A stretch of DNA of 64,000 nucleotides from assembly GCA_017562135.1 (NCBI GenBank), contig QEYB01000266.1:310001-374000 (forward strand), given 5' to 3'. The notes below the pieces were generated by a model. That model searched no databases, was not told the origin of the DNA, and was given only the letters and a program-made list of their open reading frames with translations. This document shows, piece by piece, positions 39,201-54,200 of this stretch. Made by a program: the position numbers and the translations under genes. This stretch comes from Dipylidium caninum (taxonomy: Eukaryota > Platyhelminthes > Cestoda > Cyclophyllidea > Dipylidiidae). Each line of letters starts with the position of its first letter. Position 1 is the first letter of the stretch.

Positions 39201-42200
39201 GCTGACCTCCGTTCGCGCGTGGACGAAAGGCCAACAGCAATAAAACTGAGCCTGACACCCGCTGCCCCCTCGCGGCCCATCTCGCCCCTCACCACAACCG
39301 CAGATGCCGCGATGTCGGCAAGGTTGAATGAGATAGAAGATGCCATTACTCGATGTCGCATGGCATGCGGCAGTTTCCTTGCTCGCGACGACAAAGATCA
39401 ACAGTTCAGAGACATTGACCACAGACTTACAGCTGTACGTCTCACTCCTTCAAAGAGGAAGGGTTCTTGAGCCACTAATACTCACATTTTCGAACTTCCA
39501 CTCTTCTGTTTCTACATTTAGCTGTGGCGGTGGACGCAAGAGACGATTAGTGGAATTCTTAACACGCACCAATCGCCAGGATCCACAATCTCCTCGGTAT
39601 CCGACTTTGAGGATATCCACAAACGCCTGGATAGACAGATGGCTTCGCAGGATCGCGAAATTGCCAATCTTCGCAGCCTTATCCTCTCCTTGCCTTCGTC
39701 GTCCGAAAAATCCAACTTCCAAAGTATGTTCAAGACTTACGAGGTTTGTGGGGCGGGATTTGTTTCGCTAAGCTTACTTTTGCGCTCGACGTCCACGGGT
39801 TCATTGACGCGGCCCATTGCTGCTATCGGCATTTCTGAGGCAGTGGCAGCATCGTTAAAGCAGTCGACTGTGACCGGGGACAGGATATTCCAATAACAGT
39901 GGAATAAGTCGTTGGAGATCCCCCAGCAATGGCAACTATTCGCCATGGGTACAGCCAAACTAGCAACAGTACGAATCTGTTGGCAAAAAAGCACGTCTAT
40001 ATGGTTATGCTAGGCTTAAACTCGAGAGCATTACACAATAAGTGCGCGGTACTTCACGATACTCTAGACTTGAAGTGGGCAGCTTGTGGAGGACGTCATT
40101 GACGAAGGAGAAGTAAGTAAAGCGAGTATGCGTTGTACTCTTAGCATCGTCTCAATGAACTTATTGAGACGTGGAAACGACATCGTCACGTTATCAACAT
40201 TCGCCTCCGCATGGCTGACGACCTCAATCATCTGCTGAGGCGCATCAGGGAGGACGAGTACTACTACCACGCCGCAAACGACCGTCTCAAGTCGTTAGCC
40301 ACAGGCACCCCACTGGTCTCCACTGGCGCCGAGCAACTGCGTGTCAGTCGACAATTGCGGGAAGATGAGATGGCCAGCGTTCAGACTAACCTTCTGGAGG
40401 TCCGGTCGCGCCTCGAATCCCAGCAGGAAGTGCTACATCACGCGTTGGATGAGGTGAGTGCTTTGCCTCTGGACGAAATTTTCCAAGCTGCCTCGGAGCA
40501 TACACACCCCAAAGTGTAAACTGTCCCTACTTCTGAGGGGAACTAGTGGAGATGGGTGAGCTGAGCAGGTAATGGTAATATAACGCAAAGCCTTAGACGG
40601 AGCAATAATTACGATGACCTTAGTGTAATGAAATTAGCAGAAGTGGGCTTCCAGTAAGGTCACTGTAGCATAACCCAAAGACCAAAACAAATTTACGTTT
40701 TAGCCACTGAATTTGCACACAAAGAATGTTGTGTTGGTTGAAGCCAAACTCGCGTGACAGGCAATTGGTGGGTAACGGGCCAAGTCTACCTACCAAATTT
40801 AGCCAAGTTGGGGCGCGCGTGTGTGTGTGTGTGTGTGTGCGTGCACACCCGGTGAACACATGTGTGCGTGGTCAGAAGTGACCTTTATTTAACGACCGAG
40901 CGACGTTGCAGCGCCCCCCTCCCATCTCCCGCCCGCCGCCCCAACGCACACCCACACGATCGATAAACGCGCGCTTTGGCGTCTCGCGCGTCGGTCGGGG
41001 CGTGACTACGTGGGCGCGAGCCAAACGCCCGCCCCCGATGTCAGCTTCGTCCGCGACTGGGGCGAACAACCCCACTTAAGGCCCCGACAATAGCCTCGAG
41101 TGGCGGCGGAAGTAGCCACTGCCTCAGAGGTCCCGGCGCTAACCGCACACCTTTTGAGGTAGGAGGCACACGCTCTTGGGTGTGAGCCACCACGAATAGG
41201 TGTTAACTCGGGGGCCGTTTCCATACAAATTAGCGGGGTCATGCAATATCACCGAACGGTGGTTTAGCCCCGAGGCAATTGTTCGGTTACGCAGCAAAGC
41301 AAACCTATGTGGGAAAATTAGACCCCTGAAATGTCTTACCCTCCTCTTTTTTTGGCTTTTCCCTGTGTTAAGCTCTCACGTGTCGACGACGCTACGGTAG
41401 AGAAGAAGGAGTTGCAGACCTTCTACCGGAGCCAAATCCAGCTGAATTTGGAACGGTTGAATCACCTGGAAGAGCAGTCGAAGAGCCTTCAGTCAACCAG
41501 ACTGATTTGGCTCTCTTGGGACGAAAAATGGAACGATTTCATGAGTTCTGCCAGAAAGGTGCGCGTAAACAGAATGATAGCGTTTAAACACGAGCTTTAA
41601 GTTACATAATTTGTCCTACATACGTGGCGGTAACTATTTACCCGCATCGAAGGTCCTACATGCTACTATCTTTCCAACAAGCGTGTTGCCCTCTCTCACG
41701 CTTCATGCAGTAAAAAAATAACTCAGTTGCACACTGACTATTAAGATGGACAAAGCGAAATCCGGCCGCTCAAGACGTCCGTCCTACGTAGCCATGAGAT
41801 GAGACTTACGCAATATCTGCCCGGATGCGGTTTCATGCAGGCCAACCTAATGGGAACTTGGACTTCCCGTAGTGAGGTTGAGGGACGGAGCGTCGCCAGT
41901 TAGCACGCTTTGACGAGCAAGAGTATCGAAGAAGAGAAACACCACCTTCGCCTCTTGGGTGTCACCCAATTCAGGACGTGGGGACAGGCTCACCTGTCCG
42001 ATTGCCAGTTAGTAACTACTGTACCGGGATTTCCCTTCGTATGTTTAAAAGAAGACCTTCACCATCCACTCCCAGTACTTCCCATAGTAGGCCGGTGTCC
42101 GAGAGGCCACTCTCCTCCTCGGCGAAGAGTGCTAGCACAGGTCATTTGTCGACTGCTAGTTAGTCTGACATGTTGAATACTGGTGCCATTGTCAGGTGAG

Positions 42201-45200
42201 GGGTTATTGTTGAGGCAAGTCCTGCACTCCCTGAAATTACCAGACGTGACCCTTAAAAATTCTTTCTACGTCTGCTGACCCTCAGCTTCATTTTGCTGAT
42301 AAAAAGTGCGTCCAGTGCGTTAAGTCGAAGTAAATGATGAGTAAAGGGGATTTTACCTTCAGCTTGACGAGGCCATGACCGAATCGAGAGCGCGTATCGC
42401 GCGGACGCCGCAACCACAAAGCCTGTCTGGCGTAGAGGCAGCCCCTGGCTGATCACATGAATAATGGCGACTATGTCAACCAGTTGATAGCGGAGGTAAA
42501 CGCCAAGGCGAATACTCTGGCCTCCTTGGTTGGTGCGGAACCGACCAAGACGGACGGGCCCCCGGGAGTGCGTCAGTATGTGGAAGTGCCTTATTCCACG
42601 CCGAGTCTTGGCGACACTGAGTTGGCAAACTCAGTGCGATCCGAACTGTGCATTGCAACCGCCGGTCTGGAGACCCGATCTCGGGATTGGGAACGAGTTT
42701 TCAACTCTCACAAACGCATCCTCGAAGAGCGCGTCAGGCAGTTGAATAGGAGGACAGAAATTGACGTAAGTACAATGTGCTCGATGCTTCATTTGAGTAC
42801 CAATCGTTGCGACGTCTATTTTCTGTCACCTTTTCTCATCTAGCAAATCGAAAGGGATCTCCAGAATGCAGAGTTAGAATTTGAACGTATCACCAAAGTG
42901 CTTACCCCCGATGCTCCAATTTCACAGGCCAAGCTTGCCGATGAAAGTCTACGTGCTCTTGAAAGCCAAATTCCGGTATGTAATATTTGTAAATGCGAAC
43001 TTTTCGAATCTGTATGCCCCCCGAACCATTCAATGACTGTGTGGGATTTTATTTATCAAAGGATTTACAAAGTCGCGTACGAAGTACTGCATTCCTTTCT
43101 GGTATGCAACCCATCAGCGGAGCCACAGATCTGTTGGAGATAAGCACCGCAGATGTGCCGGCGTTGGAGGAAAAGCATCGACAACTGGAGACTCGCATTT
43201 CTAATTTAGCAGCGGAAACTGCCAGATGCCGGACTGAGGTGAATCTGACACTTCAATTGCTTCACGCGGTGAGAGAAGCGGAGAACCGTCTCTCCAGCCT
43301 GACGGTGGACTTGGGTCACAGCAGCGACCAGGTGCGAGATCTTGTGCCCGGTGACCAGGCCCAGATGCGTCGAATTATTGCCGACATCGCGACCCAACGG
43401 GACAAGGCCCAACAGTACGCCGACCAGCACATACCGCAGCTCCGGTCTCTCGCCTCTCAGTTCCCACGTGAGTTGCCACCTTTGCTTTCACTGTTTTTTT
43501 GAAGTGTTCTTTAAAATTCAACTAAAAGTCAGTTATACAGAAGCCTTACCTCGGTGGATTTATCCTTGAAGGTATCTGAGCATTTTGCGTCTTTGCCGCT
43601 TATTGTTGCATTTACGCAGGTTTGTAGAACACTGAGGGGTCGTTTGCTTACTTCTTTTTTTCTTTTTGCAGACGACCTGGCGCGCCTTAAGGTGCAGCCG
43701 ATAATTGCTCGTTTCCAGAATTCGACAGAAGCCCTGGCAAAGCTAACAGAAGAGGTGCGAGTGAGATCTGAGCAGTTTGTGGATCTGGCCAGACTGCAGG
43801 GTCCTTTGGTAGAGGCAGTGGAGTCGGTGGCCACCCGGCAGGTGCAGGCTCCGCCGCCCAGGCCTCCGACAATCCTCCAACCACTGCCCAACATGCACGT
43901 GGCGGAGGGCACTTGTGTTACCTTGGAGACGACTTTCGACGCCGGCATTCCCCACGGTGAGTCCGCAGTGTAGCACTACCTTTGCAACCTCGGTATCACT
44001 GGACAATACTGCAGGAATCTCACTGGCAGCACCCAATGAATCGTCACTGTCGATGTGTGTGGCGTCCCCTATAACATACTTGGTCCTTATGCCTTATTAA
44101 AGCAATCGGTTTGCCGATTTTAAAGCCAGTTATCATAGAACTACTTTACCTGTATGACGACAGGGTACCCCGAAGCGGTGGACATCGAAGGCACGTGGTA
44201 CAGAGATGGTCTTCCTGTAACAACTCCCGACTACCTAACTCGGATGGATCAACACTCAGCGAGCCTAACAATTGAAGAGGTCTTCGGTGACGACTCTGGT
44301 ATATTCACTTTCCGACTGAAGACACGATTCGGTGAGGCAGAAACCTCCGGCTCTTTGCTAGTCTCAGAGACCCACAAATCTATCTCCTCGGTTGATGAAG
44401 AAATGATAGCTCCAACAAAGCGCAGAAAAGCCCAACAAGCTCCTCTGCCCATTTCAGCATTTGAGGAGGAAGGTGGAGAGGCCCCAAGGTTTACGAGGTA
44501 TTTTTACCTAATGTCGAATAAACATAAATTTTGTGACCTTAAAGAGCCTAACTAAGTGAGGCCTACAAGGTGATTGAATTAATAAGTTCTTCAGAACAAC
44601 TGATTTTGTTATTGTTCCCCTATTCCTGCTTGTTGTTGCTGCGTAAAAAGAAAGACTGTTGGTTTTCAGACCCCTCAGATCAACGGAAGTTGGAGAAAAA
44701 GAGTCCGTAATGCTGGAATGTCAAGCAACTGGGAATCCAATGCCGATAATTACATGGTTCAAAGACGGTATCAGCATTGACAATAGCCCTGAATACGTTA
44801 TTCTCGAAGTGAACGGCTCCTGTGCTATTAAGATCCGCAAAGCCAATCCTTCCATCCATGATGGGAATTACGTTTGCAGGGCGAAGAACAACCGCGGGGA
44901 GGCCGTTACCACCTGCCAACTTCATGTCAAACCTATAGAGCCGCCTCGCATTGTTTATCCTCTCTCCGATAAACACGTTCCCGAAGGTCAATCACTGGAA
45001 CTGAGACTCGGATTTAGGGTTGGTTTGGTTCCAAATTTGTCTACTGAAGCACATAAGTAGATTAAGAATAAATTTTCATTCAACAGGGTACACCACCCGT
45101 TCGCGCTGAATGGTACATCAACGGTGCGCCTTTGGAATCCACTCCTAGTTCCGCCATTCCTAATGTTATTGGTGAAAAAGCAATATTGAAACTGCCTGCA

Positions 45201-48200
45201 GTTTACGCACAAGATGCTGCGGAGTACACGTGTGTACTGAGAAACGCTGCAGGAGAGACAAAAACCTCCTGCCGGGTGGATCTGAGACGAAGGCGAGAGG
45301 ATAAACCATTGGAGATCGACGACTTGGTGGATATGGCGTCGGTGCCGCCAGCACGTCATCCCCCCTCACAGCCACTTTTCCAAGACGGATGGCGATCTCC
45401 ACTTCTGAGCTCCTCCAAACGTCCACTAACTCCAGTCAGACCAGAATCACTCGACAGAGGAAAAGTTTCCCCTTATTCACTCTATTCTCCAATCAGCGTG
45501 GAAGTCAGATCCCCATGGCGGGCAACATCTGTACCCCCTCAATTCTCGACTGTCTACAGAACCGAGTGAGTTTGCGTAGATGTGTTTATATCTCAAACTT
45601 GGTCAAAACTGACGCATGGAAGATCGTGGTGTGCTTTAAGTTCGGCATGAGGCGCGGCATTCGGCCAACCACTCAGTCACCCGAGTTAGACGATGTTAGA
45701 GTCATTTTTAAGAGGCTACAGTGATTGGCAAATATCCCGGTAGTTATTCGAAAAAACAATTGTTAGACCATCGAGGATCCGTCTATTCTCGCAATATTAT
45801 TACCAGTTCTTTTTTGATTTGACGGTATAATTTATAGCATTTCCTATCTGTTAGGACCCATTATTAAATCGCAGATATCTCCTACATTTCACGAATTAGG
45901 TTGGATATTGTTAACGATTTACTGTCATATGAACACTCATCCTCTTCGTCTGTGTTAGTTTATTTCATATTAAGGTGTAAAATGGAAATGTATGAAGGTC
46001 CACTTGCGGCACAAATTGTTTAGCCTTTTTTATTTAGGGGATAAACCAGGGCATTTCATTCAGGTTATTTCCCATTCAAATAAACTGCTATTTTCTACAC
46101 AGGCATCGCAAAGACATGTTTGCCTCAAAGCAAACATTTTACCCCGGTCACTTGCCACCGCAATTCACACAGCCCTTGCAGAATGCTGCAGCCACGGAGG
46201 GTCAAATGGTTCGCCTTCAGTGCCGGGTTCTTGGTCGTCCAAGACCACAAATCGACTGGTATAAGGATGGTTTGCCTTTGCCTTCGGCCCCCAACTACAG
46301 TGTGTGCTCAGAGGGTGACAAGTATTGGATTGAATTCAGTGATATCTACCTGACAGATCACGGAGAGTTTTCATGTGTTGCTACAAATCCTGCCGGTGTG
46401 ACGAAAACATCATGCCGAATGGATGTAGAACGTAAGTTGAGGAGGGGAAGTAGACTTTCAAATTAGCGTGCCGGAGACGTTCAAGGAGTGTTTCACTGGG
46501 GAACGCCCACAGTATCTTTTTAGAATAAAAGCCGACCATTATGGAAAAGTGGTAATAGACCCTACACACGCTTCACCGAACTTAAGCTGAAGTTGTATTC
46601 TTTAAAAGACTATTCGCAGTGGTTCCTTATTAAATGTTGATGAGATTCAAGTAGCAAAAAAGAGGGTGTGTTAATTAAGGAACATCTGCCTAGGCTCCCA
46701 CGTAGTTGGCTGGAAACGCCTTCTCTCTTACATGTTTCTTCTTAAAGCATTGTCAAGTGGTGACGAATCGGTAGACCGACCGCCTCAGATTGTCAAACCC
46801 CTTCCGCGCTACTTGAAAACCACTGAAGGAGAGAATATAACCCTGGAGTGCAGCTTCGTAGGCCGTCCAGAGCCATCGATAGCATGGTACAAAGACTCAA
46901 TACCTCTTCATGCGTCGCCAAATATTGAGGTAAAGACATCTGCGATTTATTTGCATTCTCATAATTCTCGCCATGTTACGGACATTGTATTTTTCTTAGG
47001 ATCCTTCGAAGTCACATCATCTTGACGTCAAGCTATAACCATAGCAGATGAGAGGTGTACACATGCAACGTGCCATTCACGCATTAAAGAGTGGTAATAA
47101 CAACAAACTTAAAACAGTCCTTCGTGGATATTAACCCAGGTCGTTTGCGACTTTCAGCTAACGCATACCAAGATAACAGGAGGGTTTAATTTGCCTGTAC
47201 GATTTCAATGCCACAATGTTATTTAGTGGCAATTGAAGGGTAGACAAAAAATATAGAAAGTAGAAGCGACGTTATTTGCTAAAACGTAGAGATTTGAGCA
47301 TGTCGCTATCATATTATAATTTAAACAATTCTTAGAGTAAATTTCAAATGTTTCCTTCTCGATTTAAAAAGAGTAGGAGAGCCGAAAATGAAGATTTTCT
47401 ACTAGTTTTAGCAGTCGATCCCCTTTTCACCTCATTAAAACAATGCTGTTACTTGCCAGCGTGAGTGCATGACTCATTGGGGCGCAGAGAGCGAGGGATG
47501 AATGGCTCTGACAGGCTTGTGGGACGCCTGGGCCAGCTACCGGGGGACGTGTGAGTGCGTAGTGATTTTGGGGGGTTTCGCTGCGGTCACATCTCACACT
47601 GGCCTGCTTGGTACGCTGAAGGTCAAAAGAGCATAATGCGTTTTCCCCAATACACCGCAACAGATTTCGCAAGTGGGATCAACTGCCGTGCTGACTGTGG
47701 CAAATTCGGTCCGCAGGACACTGGTGTGTACAAAGCCATCGCTTCCAATCGTGTTGGAACGTGTCAGTCGGAAATTCACTTGAGAGTCCTGCCCAGTGCT
47801 TCACCTCAACAGGAGGGACCTCCTCGATTTACCAAGCATCTTCGGTGAGTCTAGAAAGCAGCCATGGATCATTACAGAAAGCCAAATGAGACACAATTTG
47901 TGTTTACCAACGGGAAAAACTCAACTGCACATGTTCCGTTTCAGATAATGAAGTAATAGTTCGTCGAAAAGAGTCATAAAGGTTCACAACAATCAGTCGC
48001 TGCAATTTTCTGCTTGTTAGGCAAGGCGTGAAGCCCATGCCAACGGAATCATAAATTTATTATTAGTTAATTCACTTGACAAAACATTATGGTGCTCGAA
48101 TTCTCTTACAGTGATGTCTATCTGGAGAGCCAAACTCATCGACTGTCCCGCCTCGATTGCTTTGTTCTGGGAGTTCCTCGACCGACCGTTGAGTGGCGGC

Positions 48201-51200
48201 ACGCCAATCGCAAAATTAGGCCGGAAGATGAACGCTATCGCATCACGGCCGATAGGCCTCCCGGTGTTCACACTCTCACCATCGTTCAGCCGGACCAGGA
48301 CACTGCTGGTAGGTCGGCAATGAATGAAAAAGACAAGGTTTAAAAGCAAGTTCTAGAGTGAAGAGAATATGAGTAAGATGAATTAAATTCGACAAGTATA
48401 CGTATTATGAATAACAGATTTACCCGTAAGATAAACTTGGATTAATAACTTATTACTTTAACTCTTAGGTCGGTACGAAGTCTTAGCTGAAAATATTTAC
48501 GGAAGCGCCACGTCTTCGGCCACTGTTTATCTGCCACGCCAAAGATCCCTTTCTTCCCTCTCTCCACATTCGGCTGGGGTTTACGCCGCGGCGCCCCGAC
48601 GCAGCCTGACTCTCCCGGGTCAACCTTCGCCTTTGCGACAGATCAGCCCTGCCGCATCGGTGCATGTAATCCCAACATATGCTACGGCGACTCGACGCTT
48701 CCTCCGCGAGGTTTCCGAACCCCCGGAACTGCGTAGATTCACATCGACGACTCAGTTGCGTGTCAACGACCGGCACGCCACACCACCCGTTCAGTTCACT
48801 TTTCGTTTACCCTCAGAGAAGACTATGAGCAAAGTAGAAGTGGGTTGTGCAAATATTTGGTTACATTGTCGTTAATACCACTGAACTCTAATCTCTGATT
48901 TGTTCTAAAGATCTTTAGAGCCATCGAACCAGTGCCTTCTCCGACACCGCGAATAAAGCACGCTAGTAGCTTGACGGTGCTGAACAAGATGCACGTTTGT
49001 CCTGTCGTACCGCTGCAGGAGACTGTTCTCCAACATCGTATCGCCAGTCATCCGCGACTGACGCAGAGATATATATCAACGGAAGACTTGATGCGTTCTA
49101 TTGAAGTTGTCCCGATGGTTCCTCTCCACCAGACCCGACATTCTGTCGAGACCTCGCAACTTGGCTCTCTCAGTAGGACCGTATCACAAGAGAAATTTAA
49201 AGTATTTGTCGAGGCCCCGATTCGAGCTCGTCCAGATCTTGAGCCCGGAATTGCGACTGAGGTAGTCCATAACAAGAATATTCAAGTGACTCCAATTGTG
49301 CCAATGTATCGGTCACAACGGGAAGCTTCTGTGGCTAGCCAACCTGCTTTGGAGCCTGGTTATGCCAGTGAAGGAGAATTCGAACACAGCATAGATGTTG
49401 TGCCAATGGTCCCAAGCTATAAGACTGCTACAGAGAGCTCGATGCCTGCTCGACCTTCTTTGGAAATGGGCTTTGAATCGAAAACAAGTCTTGAACGTCA
49501 GATGCAGATTGAGAGGGAGCTAACAGAGGTAAGATTTATTCTATTCCCATAATTTTTGGAAACTATTGAGCCTTATACTTTCGATGATTCCCCTAAAGTT
49601 ACGGTATAAGACACACATGGAACGCTCAATGGCTGCGCAACCACAACTGGTTCCTGGATACGCGAACACAATAGATGTGGAACATTCGATGGACATTGTT
49701 CCATTAGTTAAAAAACCGGAGGAGAAATTCACAACGAGTTACTCCACCGATGTTAGTGTCCAGGTTGGTTGAATTTGTGGATACGATCTCCATATCGGAA
49801 CTTATAAGCAAACCACATGTGGCTTCTCATTTCTTAGTACGTACCCGTCGATTTGGTTGTACAGCTCCCAACTCCACCAAAGTTTGTCCAACACCTCAAT
49901 AATATTGTTGCTGAGGAGGGCTCTCAAGTTATTCTGGAAGGTATCGTCAGTGGCAAGCCCGCCCCTGTCATCTCATGGTTTCGAAAATCCACACCTATCA
50001 CAGATTCTCCTGACTTCCGCCTCGAGTACCGTCCAGACGGAACTGTTAGCTTGACCCTTAAAGAGGTAAATATTATTTCTAGAAAAATGAGCCACAATTA
50101 TCGTAATGTGAGTGGGGAATCAGGGCATTCTACTTCCACTAAATTTATTCATAAGATTTTATGGTTGGGGATGAAGACAAGGAGACATTTTTTATGGAGT
50201 CACTTTTTCGTCACTGCTTTTAACACTACTTTTTTGTGAATGTTTATACAGATTCATGGAGATGACATTGGAACTTACCGCTGCGAGGCGTCGAATATTG
50301 CCGGAACAGCAGAAAGTTATGCATACTTGTCCATTACAGCAAAAGCAGTGGCACCGAAGTTTATTAAGGGCCTGGAAAATACCACAATTATGAGTGGTGG
50401 TGTCCTACGAATAACAGTAAAAATTGATGGTCATCCGAAACCAGACGTCAAGTGGACTGTCAATGGTTCCGAAATTATCAGCTCTCCAAATTTTGTAATT
50501 GAAGAGTTTGCTGACGGCGTGCAAACCTTGACTATTCCACACGCTCTCGTTAGCGATATGGGTCGTTATACAGTAATAGCGAAGAACGACGTGGGAGAGG
50601 CTATTACGTCGGGATTTGTCACTGTTTTAGGTGAGGGTTCCTTAATTGTTGCTCGTTTGTTAAAATTTTTGTGATTGTCCCGGCAGATCATTGATATTAT
50701 TATAAAACTCCACGTTACTCAGAAAGTCTTCAAATAAATTAGATTGTTTTCCCTTTGTGTATAACCATCCCGGTTTGGCGGTTATAGTAATTTGGAACTT
50801 TCTCATCTTTCATTTACTTATAGAATCGCGACCGCCTTCACTCATGTTTTCGCCAAAATCGGTTACGGATGAAATAGCCAGAACTGAGGTTACTGTGCCT
50901 TTAGCCTCTCCAACTCCAGGGCCGATAATTGCCCCTAACCCAGAAGCGCCGAAGTTTATTCGAGTAAGTAGTTGTGGTGCACCAGCATGCTTTTACCATT
51001 TACCTTTATTCCCCGCTTTTACATATTTGTACCTTCTAATTTATGAGAGACCTTAATTGGAGTTAACGAAGACGATCGATTTTTAGTGCGCTAATGTCCG
51101 GTTACATGACTTGTTCTGGGGTAATTGATTATTGGACACGAACACCTGCTCCCATGACTCACACGTTAGAGCTTTTAGATCTGCGGTGATGCATATATAT

Positions 51201-54200
51201 TACTCTATTATCGGATTTTGTGCTTCTTGCAGTCGTTACCACAACGTCGAGCGTTCGATGAGGGCACTCCCATGGTTCTTACAGTAGAGGCAACAGCGAA
51301 TCCAATGCCTTTCTTGCACTGGTATCACAACGGAATTCCTCTACAAACTGACTCACACTGCAAAGTCTCTCAGTTCGGCCCTTATCTTGAAAATGTTGGT
51401 GCTATTCAACCTGAACCAATTAAAATACTTGGTGAACTGGAATTATTAGGGTCATATCCTCAAGACGCCGGAACCATTGTTTGCGTAGCCGAAAATCCGT
51501 ATGGTCGTACAGAAACTACTCTGAATCTAGATGTAATTCCTAGACGTGAGTCCTTATTCTTGATAAGAAAATGCTTACCTTAACCATAACTGGTTTCTGA
51601 CCAAACACTCAGAATTGTTTGGTTTTGTCTACTAAGTGACTACATAGTCGCCATTCTATCTTATTCATATAGGTGAACCATTACAACCCCTCGTTCAACC
51701 TCCTGTACAAGCTCATCCACAAAAGCCGTGGTTCACCATTGTAAGCATATTGAATTTCGTAGTTCCTTCTAAGAACCGTAACACAATAAAAATTCAATTA
51801 AATTAACGTAAACCTGTATTTTCTCATTTTAAATCGAAAAAAAGTTGTACATTTTCTTAAGAAGGAATGTGACATCCAAGTAATCTGATCACTTTCCTAC
51901 TTGTTCATCAATGTATTGAATGGATTCAATTCTCATATTTACTTATTAACTAGCACAGAACATTAAGATGAAAAAGGCGTGTGCACGCACATATCTTCTT
52001 TGATTTTTACATAGCATCTAGGCAATTTTACAAAAAAAACTGCTAATATTTTTCAGCCACTACCACCGGAACTTACATTACAAACTGGAAGCCCATTAAT
52101 TCTCACGACAGAGGCAATGGGAAATCCTCTTCCCTTCCTTCATTGGTATTGTGACAATCAACCACTGGATTCCACCCCTGAACATAACATAACTCAGACT
52201 GGACCGAAATTGGCTAAGCCTGAAAATCTCTTGGACGGACCTGTTTCGATAACCGGCCGCCTCGTCATAAATGAGCTTTACCCCAATGATTCTGGAACAT
52301 ATCGATGTGTGGCAGAAAATTCGGCAGGGAAAAGTGAAACCATTTTGGTTTTGAATACTGTTGAGCCACATGGTGAGGAAAAGATACCCGAAATAAGCAT
52401 CATTGATTTCGTTGTGGATTAAACTATTTTAATTATTACAGTCGGGCCACGTGGTCAAAAGCCCCAATTCATTAAACGGTTAAATCCAACCGTTCAGTGC
52501 AGAGTGGGAGAAACAGTTGTACTTGAAACAGAAATATCAGGTCAACCACCTCCACGCGTTTCATGGTATCGGAGCGGACTGGAAATTTATCCAGATTTCA
52601 AGTGCCAAGTGGAAGAAAACCCGACTCGAGGAATATACCGACTCGTCATTCAGTCGATCTCACAGGAAGACATATGTGAGTATATGGTTCGCGCTTCGAA
52701 CGAATACGGATCGGTGGAATCTATTACTCGTCTGACTCTCATCCAAGAGTGAGTTCATTAATATTCCTATTTTAAACTGAACGGTGTGTGTAAAAATTTA
52801 TTTTCTGTTTAGATACACCGAGGTGACTTGCATTGGGTTAGGTGGAACCCCGACTCCGGTTACGGTGACCTTTCCCTACACACCTCTTGATAAGACTCAG
52901 CTAGATGTTCAAGTTGAGGATAAATATCCTACTCTTTTAATGGATGTAGAGGTGACGAAGCCTCAACACCATCTCAGTGAAATAGAAATGAGATTGAGAG
53001 GGTCACCAACAAAATTCCAACCGATAACCGTGGAGTTTCCACACCCTGATAGAATTGCTCAACCTGCGACATTTGTTCAGCGTCTTCCAAGCTCTACAGT
53101 AATTGATGAGAATGCTTCTACGAGGATAACTGCACGGATGTCCGGAATTCCACTCCCTTCTGTGAGTTGGTTTAAGGATGGACAGCCCTTCGAGCCGAGT
53201 GACCGAGTTTGTACATCAATAGAGGTGATGATTTCTGCCTTATGACCTTAAAACGAGTAATGAAATAGGTCATATTAACGTTCGGCATTTCTGTTGTAGT
53301 CTGACAACTCGTTAGTACTCCTATTTATCCGACCAAAGTCTATTGATGCTGGAACGTATACAGCCGTCGCCGCCAATCCATTGGGACAGGACTCAACGTC
53401 CATACAGGTATCTATAGAAAACTTATATTGAGCATAATTGTGCAAATTTAACTGACTGAATATGGTTTTATAAAGGTCAGTCTCAACACTCTCTCTGAGT
53501 CTCAGTATCAGCAACCCATAGTCGAATCTATGGGCGTTCCACCAAGTTTCGTAAAGAGCCCATTACCTCTTCCACCATCCTCGGGGGATCAAGCTGATGT
53601 AATCCAGCCGACAAGTATATTGTCTTCTCCGGAGGGAATTCCGTTGAAACTTGAAGTCCAAGTTCAAGGTGTTCCTGAACCGAGTGTTTCATGGTTTTTC
53701 AATGATCATCCAATGCGACCTGATTTTAAACACAAGGTAAATTTGTGGAAAATATATAAATTGAGATAAATTGTATATTTGCTTCTAAGGCAAAAGTAAA
53801 CTTGATTTACTCCCAGATATCAAAGCTTCCGCAGTCGGTGCATTGCCTTATATTGGAAATGCCGGCACCACTCATTGACAGCGGGACCTATCGGTGTGTC
53901 GCCAGCAATTCATTGGGTGTTAAAGAACTTGTCATCCCCGTCAAGATTGAACCTAAGCGTCAACAACAGGTTTCGGTTCCGCCAAAGTTTGTCAGGAAGC
54001 CTCAGGCTAAAATTTTAGCGTCACTTGGACAACCACTTCTACTAGAAGCAACATTCGAGGGAGTTCCTACCCCTGTGATTTCTTGGCATAAAGATGGGAA
54101 GTAAGTTATCGAAATGCGTTTTCAGATGCACCTCTTACCCTCCTCTTGTGGAACTCAAAGGTGATTTGAATCATTTATAATTTAATATTTTTATTAGCAA

